NCBI GenBank assembly: GCA_002917075.1
Contig: NTMA01000008.1
Coordinates: forward strand, 310,001-374,000
Direction of reading: 5' to 3'
Length of the DNA stretch: 64,000 bases
Source: Hawksworthiomyces lignivorus
Taxonomy: Eukaryota; Ascomycota; Sordariomycetes; Ophiostomatales; Ophiostomataceae
Below are positions 32,922 to 44,960 of this stretch, piece after piece. The number at the start of each line of letters is the position of its first letter. Position 1 is the first letter of the stretch. Below the pieces are notes generated by a model that was not told where the DNA came from, ran no database searches, and saw only the letters and a list, made by a program, of their open reading frames with translations. A program made the position numbers and the translations under genes.

Positions 32922-33541
32922 AACATTCTTTTTTTTTCTTTCTTTTTCTTATCTCTTTTTTGTACTGCTCGTGCCTGTACGTTTTTGATTGTCCTTTGCC
33001 CATCTCCTCTCCCTCTCACCACTCTGCCTGATTTGTGTCTCTCGGTACCTGCGGCTAGTATTGCCCTTTGCACTATTACGCGATTTCCACGACTCTGATG
33101 AACATCTAGCTGGACTAGGATAGCTCTGTATTCCCCCTTCGGACCAAGTAGACAATATGATCCAATCGCATTTACATCCTTCGGCTTGTTTGAAGCCTGT
33201 CGAGAGCCGCAATCGCCTGATGCACTGTATAATTGCATATCTCCTGATAGACCCACAATAAGCTGAAAGCGATCGTAGTGAAGCTTAGCCCTGCAGCCAA
33301 TCACAGACCCGCGGGGCAGGTAACGTCGAAAGGCCTAGAAACAAGCTTGGGAGGCCCCACTCAGTACGTCCTCTCGCTGCAAAAGATATTTCTATCAAAG
33401 CCTCACTCTCCGGCAAGGCAGCCCTCTCGTCTCCCCAGGACAAGACCAACTTGATCACTCGTAATTTGCAACCCAATTGTCTTTCTTTGGTTGCTATTTC
33501 TCTTCTACCACTATCCTACACGACGAGCTACAGCGATCAAC
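32922..33541. other. Intergenic, STI1 promoter
   Basis: Between two plus-strand genes, with a T-rich 3' tract at 32926-32960. I see no clear heat-shock element by eye and no gene. Confidence 0.5.
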
Positions 33542-35609
33542 ATGGCGACCGCAGACGAGCTCAAGACGCTTGGCAACAAGGCCATTGCTGCCAAGAACTT
33601 TGACGACGCGATGTAAGTGAGGACGAAAGTGAGAGAGAGAGAAAGAGAAAGAGAGACAAAGAGAACAGACTGTGTATATGAGAAGCGTAGACGGAAAAGA
33701 CTATTGGGGACGTACATGAGAGCGAACATATGAGACAGACCCGGACTAACTAGCCCTTCCTCCTCTCCAGCAAGCACTTCACCGACGCCATCGCCATCGA
33801 CCCGACCAACCACATCCTGTACAGCAACCGCTCGGCCGCCCACGCCTCCAAGAAGGACTGGGACAGCGCCCTCAAGGACGCCGAGAAGACGACCGAGCTC
33901 AAGCCCGACTGGCCCAAGGGCTGGGGCCGCAAGGGCACCGCGCTGTACGGCAAGCGGGACCTGGTGGCCGCCTGCGAGGCCTACGAGGCCGGCCTGAAGC
34001 TGGACCCCAACAACGCCGGCATGAAGAACGACCTGGCCAACGTCGAGCGCGCCATGGACGCCGAGCTGAACCGCAGCGACGCCCCCGGCGGCGGGCCCAT
34101 GGGCGACCCCACCAAGCAGCTGGCCGGCATGTTCAGCGACCCCCAGCTGCTGCAGAAGCTGGCCGCCAACCCCAAGACGAGCGCCTTCCTCGCCGACCCC
34201 AGCTTCATGCAGAACCTGCAGAACATCCAGCGGAACCCCCAGAACGCCCAGGCCATCTTCAGCGACCCGCGCATGATCCAGGTCATGGGCGTGCTGATGG
34301 GGCTGGACCTGGAGATGGGCGGCGCCCCGCCGCCGGGCGCCGCCGGCGCCTCGTCGTCGTCGGCGGCAAAGGCCGACGCGGAGGAGGACGTGGAGATGCC
34401 GTACGTGCCACCGCCGTCTTCTGCGTCGGCGTCCGCGCCCAAGGCGGCGGCCGCCCAGCCCGCCCCCGTCGTGGAGGAGGTCGTCGAGGTCGAGGAGGAC
34501 GACGAGGAACGCGCCAAGCGCGAGGCCAAGGAGGCCGCTGACAAGGAGAAGGCGCTGGGCACGGAGAACTACAAGAAGCGGCAGTTCGACGTGGCCATCC
34601 AGCACTACCAGGCGGCCTGGGACCTGCACAAGGACATCACCTACCTCAACAACCTGGGCGCGGCGTACTTTGAAAAGGGCGACTACGAAAAGTGCATCGA
34701 GGCGTGCACCAAGGCCGTCGAGGAGGGCCGCAACATGTTTGCCGACTTCAAGATCATGGCCAAGGCGTACGCGCGCATCGGCACCGCCAACGAGCGGCTG
34801 GGCCGCTGGGACCAGGCCGTCGAGTTCTACAACACGTCGCTGCGCGAGCAGCGCACCCCCGAGGTCGTCGCCAAGCTGCGCGCCGCCGAGCGCCGCCGTA
34901 TCGACGAGGCCAAGCGCGCCTACGTCGACCCCGCCAAGGCCGAGGCCGCCCGCGAGGAGGGCAACCGCAAGTTCAAGGAGACCGACTGGCCCGGCGCCGT
35001 CGCCGCCTACACCGAGATGATCAAGCGCGCCCCCGAGGACCCCCGCGGCTACAGCAACCGCGCCGCCGCCTACGTCAAGCTGCTCGAGTTCCCCTCCGCC
35101 CTCGACGACTGCGAGACCGCCATCAAGAAGGACCCCACCTTTATCCGCGCCTACATCCGCAAGGCCCAGACCTACCTCGGCATGCGTAAGTACAGCGAGT
35201 GCGTCGACGCCTGCAACGAGGCCGAGCGCGTCGACCGCGAGCACCACAACGGCGCCAACGCCCGCGAGATCGAGCAGCAGCAGCAGAAGGCCTTCTCCGC
35301 CATGTACTCTGCCCGCGAGAACGAGACCGAAGAGCAGGCCCGCGAGCGCATCCAGCGGGACCCAGACGTGAGCTTTTCCTCCCAAAAAAAATGACTTCCA
35401 TGTTTCTATTCTTGCTTTCTTTTATAATACAAATCTGCTGACACATCCCCACGTAGATTATGGAGATCATGCAGGACCCTGTGATGCAGGCCATCCTGCA
35501 GCAGGCGCAGACGGAACCGGCTGCGCTGGCCGAGCACATGAAGAACCCGGGCGTGCGCGCCAAGATCCAGAAGCTGGTTGCTGCAGGCGTGATTCGGGTG
35601 GGACGATAG
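33542..35609 (+). CDS. STI1: Hsp70-Hsp90 organising co-chaperone Sti1/Hop
   Basis: Cytosolic adaptor that joins Hsp70 and Hsp90. Three exons, 33542-33612, 33771-35367 and 35457-35609, 606 residues. Order of domains: TPR1 (starts MATADELKTLGNKAIAAKNF), DP1 (FSDPQLLQKLAANPKTSAFL and DPRMIQVMGVLMG), an Ala/Glu-rich acidic linker, TPR2A (LGTENYKKRQFDVAIQHYQA), TPR2B (REEGNRKFKETDWPGAVAAY), then DP2 (IMQDPVMQAILQQAQ) ending AAGVIRVGR. Carboxylate-clamp residues are present as family style. DP2 lies almost wholly in the last exon. Codons are strongly C-ending, as in highly expressed genes. A long open frame on the opposite strand is an effect of this bias. Confidence 0.96.
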
Positions 35610-36115
35610 GCGGGAAGTTATCCATGAAGATGGGCACGGAAAAGCGGACAAGGAAACCTAGAGACCAGAAAATGTTTTAAGTACAAAAGTAGCATCTTGA
35701 TGGCGGGTACGATAGCGGCGTAATTCATAACAAGATTTTCGTTCACAACATTTGGTTCAGTATGGTGAATGTTCGCTCAGGCTAATGCAATGTAGTCTAT
35801 TAGAATATATACGATTGATAAGTTTTTTATAGATGTTGCAACTCCCAAAAGTTGCGTAAGAGCGGCCCATTTACCTCTCTTAGCCCTTTGACAGCCAAGC
35901 TTGACATCCTCTCTATCCTAGTCCCTGGACTCTCTGGTCGCCCCATGCTGCCTATTTCTTTTCTGGTGTGAAGTAGAAGAGATAGCATATTAAACTCCAA
36001 GATGGGAAATTAGAAAATTAGCGGAGAAAATGCTGTAGTGCTAGAGAATAGCACGACTTGTTCTAAAGAGGAGCAGGCGCAAATGGATACTACAACACAA
36101 AAAGCACATCATCCT
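35610..36115. other. Convergent 3' region
   Basis: Lies between the STI1 and HMG-CoA reductase stops, AT-rich. No gene was seen. Confidence 0.6.
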
Positions 36116-39100
36116 TTATCGCTTAGACCGCTCAATAGCTGCCTGGCTCAAGACAGCCGAACTCGACCTCTCCGCGGCGTTCGACATCGCCAAGCTGACT
36201 GGCGTCATGGCGCCAGTCGGGGCTGGGGTCGTCGTGCGCGTGGGCGGCGCGGAGCGGTTGTGCGCCATGTGGGCCCGGACCAGATGACCAGCAGCGAGCG
36301 CTGAGCAGAGAGACAGTTCGCCTGCAAGAGTAGCGGCAGCAATAATGCGAGCGAGACGGCGAGCATTCTCGCCAGGGCTGGTTGGGTGCGGGCCACGCAC
36401 GCCAAGCAAGTCTAGCATAGCACCTTGCGGCTCGAGAATAGTACCACCACCAAGGGTGCCGACCTCAAGCGACGGCATGGACACGGAGATCTGCAGAGAG
36501 CCGCGGAGGTTCTTCATAATTGTGATGCAGTTGGAGCTCTCGACAACTTGTGCGGGATCCTGGCCGGTAGCAATGTACATGGCGGCCACAATGTTGGCTG
36601 CGTGGGCGTTGAATCCGCCTATTGCGCCGGCCATGGCGGAACCGATAAAGTTCTTGGACACGTTCAGCTCCACCAGCGTATCCACATCCGTCTTCAGCAC
36701 GTTCTTCACCACTTCAGCCGGGATGATGGCCTCAGCCACGACACTCTTGCCACGTCCATCAATCCAGTTGATAGCGGCGGCCTTCTTGTCAATGCAGTAG
36801 TTGCCACTCAGGGATACAATGTTCATATCCTCAAACCCAGCCTCGTTCATCATCACGTTCAGGGCATGCTCCACTCCCTTGGAGATCATGTTCATGCCCA
36901 TGGCATCGCCTGTCGTTGTCTTAAACCGCACATACAAATTCGTGCCGGCAAGGGCTGTCTTCATCTGGTCGAGGCGAGCAAATCGGCTTGTCGAGTTGAA
37001 AGCCTTGCGCATCGTAGCCTGTCCAACTTCCGAGTCCAGCCAAATCTTAGCTGCGCCTGCGCGCTCCACTGTCTCAAAGCTGAGGCACGGTCCACGTGTC
37101 ATGCCATCAGCCGTCAGGACTGTCACAGCACCACCACCAGCGTTGATGGCTTTGCAGCCGCGACTTGTACTGGCGACCAGAACACCCTCGGTAGTAGCCA
37201 TGGGAAGGAAGTAGCTCTGGCCATCAATGACAATTGGGCCGGCAACACCTACTGGGATGGGCATGTAGCCGATGACATTCTCGCAGCACTGTCCGAACAC
37301 TTGAGCCCAGTTGTAGTGCTCAAAGGGCAGTTCCGACTCATCCAGGAAGCCAGTAAGTTCTTCTGTCGCCTTAGTTCGCGCAATAATGGCCCGGCGGATC
37401 TTGACTGCTCGTGTATAATCTTTCAGTGTCTTCTCAAGAGCATATCCGGGGATCTTGCCACGCAGCGACAGGAAAACAATCTCGCCGTCAGTCAGCTCAT
37501 GTGCACGTCGGTCCTTGAGCATTTGTTCCATCTCGGCGGGGGTACGTTGGACAGTCATCGAGCCCTGGGCCTGAGCAGCCTCCAGTTCAGCCTGTGAGGG
37601 CTGGGGTGGGGACTCCTTCTGCTTTAGTGGTCGCATCGCTAGTAATTCACCTTCGTCGTCCGTCAGAGCCGGGGTAAGAGGCTTGTTGGGTGGCGGCGGT
37701 GGCATATATTCGCCCAAGGGCAGCGTCACAGATGCAGTGTCGTTGAATTTCTCGGCCTGCTCGAGCTCCTTGGGATCAATGGGATGGTCGGGCATATTTG
37801 GGTCTTTGATACCCCACCGAGCCGCATTGAAGAGATAGCCGTTCAGAGCAACACTGAGAGCCAAGGCAACGATAATCCATTTCGAGAGGACAGGATCCTC
37901 GAGACTCTTGAGTATGCCACCAACCATGCGACCACCGACGCCACCGTAGCTGAGATCTGTCAAAAGATCATTGGCTCCAGAACCGGCGTTGCCGCTGCCA
38001 GGCAATCTTGAAGAGGGAAGTGCGTAATGGATTGACGGGAATTCGAGCTCGTACTTGATGGGCGTGAGAATCGTGACAATGGTCTCTTGGTTCTTCTCCT
38101 TAGCCGACGCAAGAATAGTGTCCAGACCGTTAGCGGCAACCTTGAACGGGTCGACAGGGGGGGACGCAACAACGCCGCCAAGTCCACCAGTTATGGAGGT
38201 AATCGATGACAGAGAGGTCTCGACACTGCGGAAGGGTAAAGTGCAGAGGTTGAGCAGATTCACAATGATGAAACCGGTCACCATCAGCACTTTAAATTTG
38301 GGGACGCTGGTGCTCTTGACCTGGCGGCCGAAGATCGATGTATTAGGGTCGCCGCGTCCATCCGCACGGTCGTTACTCTGTGCGACATTTTCGGCTACCC
38401 GGCGGCTGACGCCATCATCTTCCAAGGCACGGCGCATTTCCACGTGCCGCTTGATCCGGTTGATCTCCAACTTGATGCAGAGAATAGCTGTGTAGAAGGA
38501 GAAGAGCAGAATGCCATCAAAGAAGAGAATCCAGGCTGCCAGGAAGCAGAACTGTTGCAGGCCACCCTGAACACCAGAGGCGGCGCCAAGGACGAGAATC
38601 AAAATCTCAATGGCATAATCGCAGACGATATCAAAGCCCTTCTCCTTGATCGCCATCTGGATCGCATATTGAATGACGCCGGGCGAGCTTGTGGACAGGA
38701 TCGAGCGAATGGGCGATGTCGATGTCGAACCGCCATTGGCGAGGGCGCGGTCAACGTTGCGACGGTGCTCCAGGGCATGCGACAGAACGGCTTTTGTAAG
38801 AACAATATTCTTTTCAAAGCCAATTGTGACGACGAGAAAGGGAAGACCCTCGGAGAGCAGGACCATGCTGATGGGTACGCCAAGTTTTGTGGTGACAATC
38901 AGGCCAAAGAGGAAGGCGAAGACAGAGGAGAACAAAACGCTAGTGCCCAGCCAGAAGTTAGAGCCCAGCCGGCGCATGGACAGGAAGAGCGAGACAAAGG
39001 TCAGGTGCATCGAGAGATAACCCAACACCATGATAATAATATCTAGGGTTTCTGCGTTCTTGAGCAGGTCGATGAACTCGACCCAGCCGTTCTGCAGCCA

Positions 39101-39823
39101 CTGGACGATGCTTGATCGGCCCTGCACACCGGCAGCCTTCATGATCCACATCTTCTTCTCATGGCCGTGCTCTTCTGTGACACGGGTCGTCGCAGCAGCG
39201 GCGGCATCATCGCTGTCGTTACCATCACTGGTATTTGAGACATCATTGGGAATTTCGCGGGCAGCCGCAATGAACTCGGGAGCATGGTCGTACGGAACGA
39301 CAAAAGCCAGCGAGGTGTCCTGTGAGTACGCCGCCAGTGGGTTGGGAGTCGAAGGCAGGGGTATGGCAGATACATTTGCGGGTATGGGAATAGCGTTTGA
39401 CAGCGGCGCGGAGTTGGGTGCGTTCTCAGAGAAGGACTCGGGGAATACAAAAGTCAAAAGAGCAAATCGATCAACGCCAGAAGACACAGCAGCACGCGTC
39501 TGAGCATCTGTATCCCAAGGCTGCCATTTCCAGGCACTGTCCGCACTGACACGGAGGCTGCGACTGCCCTCGGTTAACGAGGACCAGTCGGCACGGCGAA
39601 CGCTACGGGTAGCATCAAACAGGCTCTCCTCGAGGAGGCCCATGTAAGTCGAGCTAGCCAGTACGGCAACAACGACAACGGTGTGGATTGGGTGAGAGGA
39701 GGTGAGGCTGGACATGAGTTGGAGGATCGGCGTCATCTTTTTGCTCAGCCATGACGGAGCAGCAGCCTGAGCGGCCGGCTGCTCACCGCGAAAGCGCGAT
39801 GGCAGAAAAGAGGAGGCAATCAT
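36116..39823 (-). CDS. HMG1: 3-hydroxy-3-methylglutaryl-CoA reductase
   Basis: Makes mevalonate from HMG-CoA with NADPH, the control step of sterol and isoprenoid synthesis, in the ER membrane. Single exon, 1,235 residues from ATG 39823 ([13 protein letters not shown]). An upstream in-frame ATG at 39907 would add 28 residues and is less likely. A membrane half with a sterol-sensing-like segment ([37 protein letters not shown]) is followed by a Pro-rich linker. The catalytic half has the conserved [51 protein letters not shown] and [16 protein letters not shown] (catalytic His). The short Thr/Pro-rich tail ends [10 protein letters not shown]. It is complete and intronless, despite intron-rich neighbours. 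Confidence 0.97.
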   Translation of the reverse strand: MIASSFLPSRFRGEQPAAQAAAPSWLSKKMTPILQLMSSLTSSHPIHTVVVVAVLASSTYMGLLEESLFDATRSVRRADWSSLTEGSRSLRVSADSAWKWQPWDTDAQTRAAVSSGVDRFALLTFVFPESFSENAPNSAPLSNAIPIPANVSAIPLPSTPNPLAAYSQDTSLAFVVPYDHAPEFIAAAREIPNDVSNTSDGNDSDDAAAAATTRVTEEHGHEKKMWIMKAAGVQGRSSIVQWLQNGWVEFIDLLKNAETLDIIIMVLGYLSMHLTFVSLFLSMRRLGSNFWLGTSVLFSSVFAFLFGLIVTTKLGVPISMVLLSEGLPFLVVTIGFEKNIVLTKAVLSHALEHRRNVDRALANGGSTSTSPIRSILSTSSPGVIQYAIQMAIKEKGFDIVCDYAIEILILVLGAASGVQGGLQQFCFLAAWILFFDGILLFSFYTAILCIKLEINRIKRHVEMRRALEDDGVSRRVAENVAQSNDRADGRGDPNTSIFGRQVKSTSVPKFKVLMVTGFIIVNLLNLCTLPFRSVETSLSSITSITGGLGGVVASPPVDPFKVAANGLDTILASAKEKNQETIVTILTPIKYELEFPSIHYALPSSRLPGSGNAGSGANDLLTDLSYGGVGGRMVGGILKSLEDPVLSKWIIVALALSVALNGYLFNAARWGIKDPNMPDHPIDPKELEQAEKFNDTASVTLPLGEYMPPPPPNKPLTPALTDDEGELLAMRPLKQKESPPQPSQAELEAAQAQGSMTVQRTPAEMEQMLKDRRAHELTDGEIVFLSLRGKIPGYALEKTLKDYTRAVKIRRAIIARTKATEELTGFLDESELPFEHYNWAQVFGQCCENVIGYMPIPVGVAGPIVIDGQSYFLPMATTEGVLVASTSRGCKAINAGGGAVTVLTADGMTRGPCLSFETVERAGAAKIWLDSEVGQATMRKAFNSTSRFARLDQMKTALAGTNLYVRFKTTTGDAMGMNMISKGVEHALNVMMNEAGFEDMNIVSLSGNYCIDKKAAAINWIDGRGKSVVAEAIIPAEVVKNVLKTDVDTLVELNVSKNFIGSAMAGAIGGFNAHAANIVAAMYIATGQDPAQVVESSNCITIMKNLRGSLQISVSMPSLEVGTLGGGTILEPQGAMLDLLGVRGPHPTSPGENARRLARIIAAATLAGELSLCSALAAGHLVRAHMAHNRSAPPTRTTTPAPTGAMTPVSLAMSNAAERSSSAVLSQAAIERSKR

Positions 39824-42798
39824 GGTGGGTATGAGAAAAGGAAGCTGGAAGACTATCGAGAATGCATTGGCGGACAAGTCTGGGCAAGCGACAGTAGGGG
39901 AATACAACTGTGAAAGGAAATTGGAGTCAGTAACATAGAATATGCCGCTTCACGGAGATGTGTCTGGAGAGAGGTAGAAAAAGAATATGAATCGGTTGCC
40001 TGCCCACGAAATTCTTTCAGGTCCTTGATATTATGAGAAACTTCTCTTTTCAGGGCATTGGTTAAGGAAGAAGTGCACTGGGACAGATATAACAATTGAA
40101 CAGTCGGACAATCGATGTGGAGGCAGGGGCAGAAGCAGAATAGATAAGCACTATCGGATAAAGGACGAGGGCTAGTACGAACAAGAAAGTTTTAGATTGG
40201 AATTCGTATGTAAGTTGTCGAATTCCAGCGAGTCGAGACAGTGGATAAAGCTCAAGAGCACGAGTCGAGTAGCTCTTGAAACGGTGGGAAAGACTCGTGA
40301 GGGAAGAGAAGATCGAGGAGAAGTAAAAGGAGAGAAAGAAAAGAGAGGAGGGAAAAGGTGTGGCGGTAGTGGAGACGCGTTAGGTTAGAAGGGGAAAAAG
40401 GAGGTTAAAATGAAAGAAGACGAGAGGACGAAGACGGAGATAGAGAGAAAGAGAAGCGGAAAGAAAAAGACGGTGAGAAGAGGCAGAAAAGGGTCCCACC
40501 GGAGGAAAAAGGAATTGGTTTTAAGCAATTACTTATATAGGCAATCGTACGCAAAATCAATGGAAAAAGGAGAGAGCGAGAGCGAGAACGATAGAAGAAG
40601 CGAAGAGATTCGCAAAGCAATAGAGGAGAGAGCGGTGCCTGGAAGAAAGTGCGTATGGGGACAATAATACAGTCAAAAAACGTTAAATCGTCGACGAACA
40701 AAATAAAAATTTAAGTAAAAAAATTAAAAATTAAACCCAAAAAATAATACCGATACTACTCAATATCAACCTTGCCATACAAAAAAAAAAAAGATCTACT
40801 TTCGGTTGGGCGGCCTTTTTTTTTCTGGTAGTGCCTTCCCTATTTTCCCTGGACTTCGCCAATCCCCNNNNNNNNNNNNNNNNNNNNNNNNNNNNNNAAA
40901 TTCCCCTTTCCCTGAAATCTGCAGTGTGGGTCGCTCCCTCCCAACCTTGCAGCTCCCCTACCGAGAAGGCCAATCGCAGGCAGTCTCCGCCACGGACGAC
41001 AGGGATCGCCTTCTGGCTCATGCGTCATAAAAAGAGCAGCGATATGCCAGAAGCCAAGCAAAAGAAAAAGAAGGAAAAAAAAAAAAAGCAAGTATAAATA
41101 AGAAAAAGAAATGGTAAAAGGAGAAAGGCTTCCAAAAACAAAGCAACAGGAAATAAAAGACGACAAAAGGGGGATGAGAGAAACAGCACTGATCTTTGCC
41201 AGTTTTGTTATTGTGCAATAAGACATGTCCACCGAGTAGGCTTACGGGCAATCGCTACTTTTCTATGCCTGTATTAGACTGTACACGGGACAAGTATTAC
41301 ACCAGGAAAGTGCAAGCGAATGAAGGAGGGCTCGCTTGCTCTTGCTTGGACGCTGTAAAATTCGCAAAACTCATATGGCGGTGAATTTTATCGTCTCATT
41401 ACTGCATTGGCTTTCGGTACTACGTGCTCACCTATGTCCTATAACCTAATACAACCTCTTCACAAGCCTCGTGCGCGCTTGTTTCCAACGTTTCTAAATG
41501 TTTTATATCATACTCTGTAGAAATCCTCAACAAAATTCATTAAGAGCGCAAACCACAAAATTTGTCTTAATCCTCTCCCTTGCAGTGCTCTAGTTGCTTC
41601 TGACCCGAATCGGGACAACCTTATTTTCTGAGCTTACGATTGTTCTTCCTGGCTTCATTCTTTCCTTTTTGCTGCCGTATTTGCCTGTCTCCCGTCGCTT
41701 CCGCGTTTGCGTCATCCGACCACTAGTTAGGCAGTTACACTTTCCCTTAAACCTAAGGCTCGCGGAATATCCCGTATTGTCTCGTACAGGCTGTATCGCA
41801 TCCTCTGCTCCTCTCTTTTCCACAGGTGAGATAATGACATGTAACATATTCGGGCAAACGAGTTCGTTCCGTTTGCGTTTGTATTCCTCCGTAGACTCTG
41901 TATTCATCTTAAGCATACCACGACTGCCTGTTCGCAGCGCACACGAGGCTTCGTTTGCGAATTGTACAACCCTTCGATGTGCTCCCAGGCATCCATTTTC
42001 AGAGAATATGATGTATCGAAAAGCCAGGGAAAGCTTGAAAATGCCTGTGCTCATCTACAGGAACAACTAAATAATGTGTAGAGTAAGCATTAATATTAAA
42101 CTCCAAATATGTACATGTACGAAGTCCTACAACCAGACCTACTCAAGATCCTTCCTCGCCAATCGGATTTACATCGTACGAGCGCGAGATTTCGTAGTGT
42201 GCAGTTCAAATCTATGCAGCCTCCCCTACAAAGCAACCGGCCCGTAAAATGCGCCCGCAGTCAAATTAGCCAGGTCAGGATCGTGTTTCAAAAGCATAAC
42301 AGCATACCGTCTTTGCGTAGCCCGGAGGCTCTGCTGCCATAATCATCATCTCTAATCGCAGACACATTCCCGCGTTGAGTGCCAGGAGCAGAAAACTTGG
42401 GATGAGCCGTAATAAACGCAAAGCATGCAAACAGATAAACTACACGCTTTGCAATCCTTTCGACACTCTTTGCTGAGATTTTGTCGTAACAAGCCTCATT
42501 TGCACGGCAGTGGCGTGGCAGGTAACACTAGAGTCTTGGCACAGCAGTCGCCAGATAATCCAGAGAGGTTTCTGTACGACATAAGAGGCTGTGGACGAGA
42601 ATACCATACAACTACAGGGGGTGAAATCTGCTGCAAACAGAAAATTAATTTATGTGCGTTCTCATGTTGGCCGTTGTCTGCTTGTAACGGCCGAAAAAGG
42701 TAAGAAAAATCCATGGACCTCGTCAACATGCGTCATTTCATTGTCTATATGCAATATTTTATGCGGCTGCTCTAGCCGCCAATCCGCATCTTCAGCCT
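39824..42798. other. 2.98-kb intergenic with assembly gap
   Basis: Next to 39823 lies the long HMG-CoA reductase leader and promoter. 40300-40640 is strongly purine-rich (GAGA/GAAAG). 40670-41200 is A-rich low complexity around the N gap. Frames around 41590-42070 are open on both strands without family features. No gene called. Confidence 0.5.
40868..40897. other. Assembly gap (30 N)
   Basis: Run of 30 unknown bases in low-complexity DNA. The true size cannot be told from the sequence. Confidence 0.99.
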
Positions 42799-44411
42799 CT
42801 ATGCCGTCTCCCAACGCAGACTGAATACGGACGCGCCTGCTCGCGAGTTGCCCACCTCGACCGAGCCATCTGCGCTGAGCTCGCTGGCGGAGATGGTTGA
42901 GCCGGTGCGCTCGAGGACGATCTTCTTCTGCGCGGCCGGGGCCGGGAGCTGGTAGAAGCGGCGGCCGTTGTGCGACAAAAAGTTGGCAAGCTTCTCTTCC
43001 GTTATGTCGGCCTCGCCGATTACCCCGCGCTCGATGCCCTCTTCCAGGCCCAGGAGGACCAGCTGCGTCGCATACGGCTGCGTGAAGACGCCCGCAGGCG
43101 CCTTGCCGGGGGCAGCGTCAGTCTTGGCGTGGAGCAGATGCGGAGCGGAATCACTTCCACTGAACAAAGAGGTGAATAGGCCAAGTTATCAGCAGAGCTA
43201 CTCTAGTATTATAGATTTCTGTATATGAGCCACGGCTTACAAGAAGAACTTGGGATTGCCCTCGGCAATGGTCTTGATCAAGACGTCACGATCGGTAGCT
43301 TTCTTCGGGATGGGCTTGCAGAACGCAAAAGGGTTGCAGCAGGCATCATCCTCGGTAAGATACAGATGGTGGGCAGTGATAGTAGCGGCTACGGTTGGTC
43401 CGCAGGCCTTGACAGCCTCAACGGCAGCGGCAGTAGAACAGTGCTCAAGCTAGAGGTTTCGTTAAAATGCCTGTTAATGAATTCTAGACTGGAAATATGG
43501 GCAAGACGCACAATGACCCGCAGCTTGGGAAATCGCTCGTGCAGCGACTTCAATGTGGGCAGGAAGGCCTCTTCCAGGGTGGTGTTGGGCGGGGCGAGAG
43601 ACTCGAGTACTTCGCCGTGGATGTTGAGAACTGCAGGACGTCAGCGGGTTTCCTTATAATCCCACACTCTTCACAACAGAGCTAATAGTAGGAAAATACC
43701 TAGGTTGTGCTTCTCCATCGCGGTGAAAGTATCGTAGAAAGCCTTCATGTCTGCGACGCCAGCATCGGAGTTGGTGGTGACGCCTATGAGAGAAATAAGT
43801 TAGCAGAAGAGTGAATGAACTTTTAGAAACCAGAATAGGACATACCTTGCGGATACAGCTTAACACCAGTGATTCCAGCTGCTGCAGCCTCGGCGATGAC
43901 TTCAGGCGTGATAGAAGCGTGGAGCTGAAAAGCCAAGGATCAGTGAGAGCGCTCTCACATTGTATAGAAGTGGAGACCATACAAACAATGACATGAGGAA
44001 GTTGACCTCTGGTGCGATGGCCTGAAGCTCTTTCTTATATTCGAGGACCTATTTCTGTCAGTTCTCTACATTTCTCTTCTCCCAATGGCTCATCTCTGGT
44101 GTGCATGCCTCACCTTGTCGACAGATGTTAAAGGCGGCACCTGTGCTGTTAGCTGGGTTACAGAAACTATGCGCCATCGTTGTTTCCAGCTTGATCAGAG
44201 AAAGCATACGAGATTTGGCATACTGATCGATCAGTATAATAATCTTTTTAAATCTAGTGCATACATCTAGGGCCACTTACACATATGCCGTGTCTACGCC
44301 CCCTTTGGTCACTGTCGGCACCACCAGCTTCATCATGTCGCCCTGGCGCATGTGAACATGCATATCCGCTGCCGGCGGCAGCTCGATTCGCTGGACCGTC
44401 TTGAGATTCAT
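42799..44411 (-). CDS. Dihydroorotase (pyrimidine synthesis)
   Basis: Closes carbamoyl-aspartate to dihydroorotate, the third step of UMP synthesis (yeast URA4). Nine exons: 44281-44411, 44210-44222, 44114-44140, 43983-44048, 43846-43924, 43700-43783, 43512-43630, 43241-43449 and 42799-43159, 362 residues. Metal ligands are His18/His20 (DMHVHMRQGD), the carboxylated Lys101 (GVKLYPQG), NIHGE, TAHHLYLT and the catalytic Asp in GSDSAPH. Exon 2 is only 13 nt; it supplies ATG CCA AAT CTC, needed for the conserved AYVMPNL. Exon 3 is 27 nt. It is divergent from a Pol III subunit gene. The family call is firm; borders of the tiny exons rest on phase and conservation. Confidence 0.94.
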
Positions 44412-44960
44412 GTTGTGAAAATGGATTTGTTGTCTAAATCGTTAAGGAGAGGAAATCTGAGAGGCACTCTTGAGCATCACCACTTCTATTGAATTCTCAC
44501 GCTGGTTTTTTTCACGTTCCCTTCCTTATTGGGCTTTGTTATCTGAAGCTAATGTTCTGTTCCGCACTGTGATACATCCCATAAGAAGAAGGCGGTGAAA
44601 TTTCGTGGCCAACCGCCGTCGCCGTACAGTCATGGCGGGGTGATCTTAGGCTCGGTGGCAGAAAAAAAGGTTGTCTCGCTAACAAAAAAAAAAGTAGTTT
44701 AGTATCGATTCATAGACCGATAACACTCGTCTGATGCCCATCCCAGCCTGTTTTCCTACTTTTATTTCTTGTCGGGCAAAAGATAACTAGGCAATCTATG
44801 CCAGTTCCTATTTATCTTTTCTCTTTCTCAGGTATTCTACCTGTTGTAGTTTTCCTCTTCCCCGCCCTCTGACGATAATCGAGGAGGCGCACATGCGAAA
44901 TCCATTCCAGGCCCACGCCACAGCCGATTGCATTCCCTCCTCATTTCGTCTTTCAATTCT
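44412..44960. promoter_or_regulatory. Divergent promoter, dihydroorotase / RPC34
   Basis: 549 bp between two divergent ATGs. Contains T/C-rich stretches before the RPC34 start (44800-44870). No ORF or known site is certain. Confidence 0.5.

Noticed and set aside
33511..35385. 624-codon open frame on the minus strand opposite STI1
   Set aside because: Mirror of strong C/G third-base use in STI1; Val/Leu/Gly-rich product with no domain, while the sense protein is a clear Sti1.
39824..39907. Upstream in-frame ATG adding 28 residues to HMG-CoA reductase
   Set aside because: [13 protein letters not shown] at 39823 matches the usual fungal start; the extra stretch looks like leader.
41590..42070. 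Overlapping frames of about 155 codons on both strands
   Set aside because: No domain, no start context and no codon pattern; likely chance in noncoding DNA.
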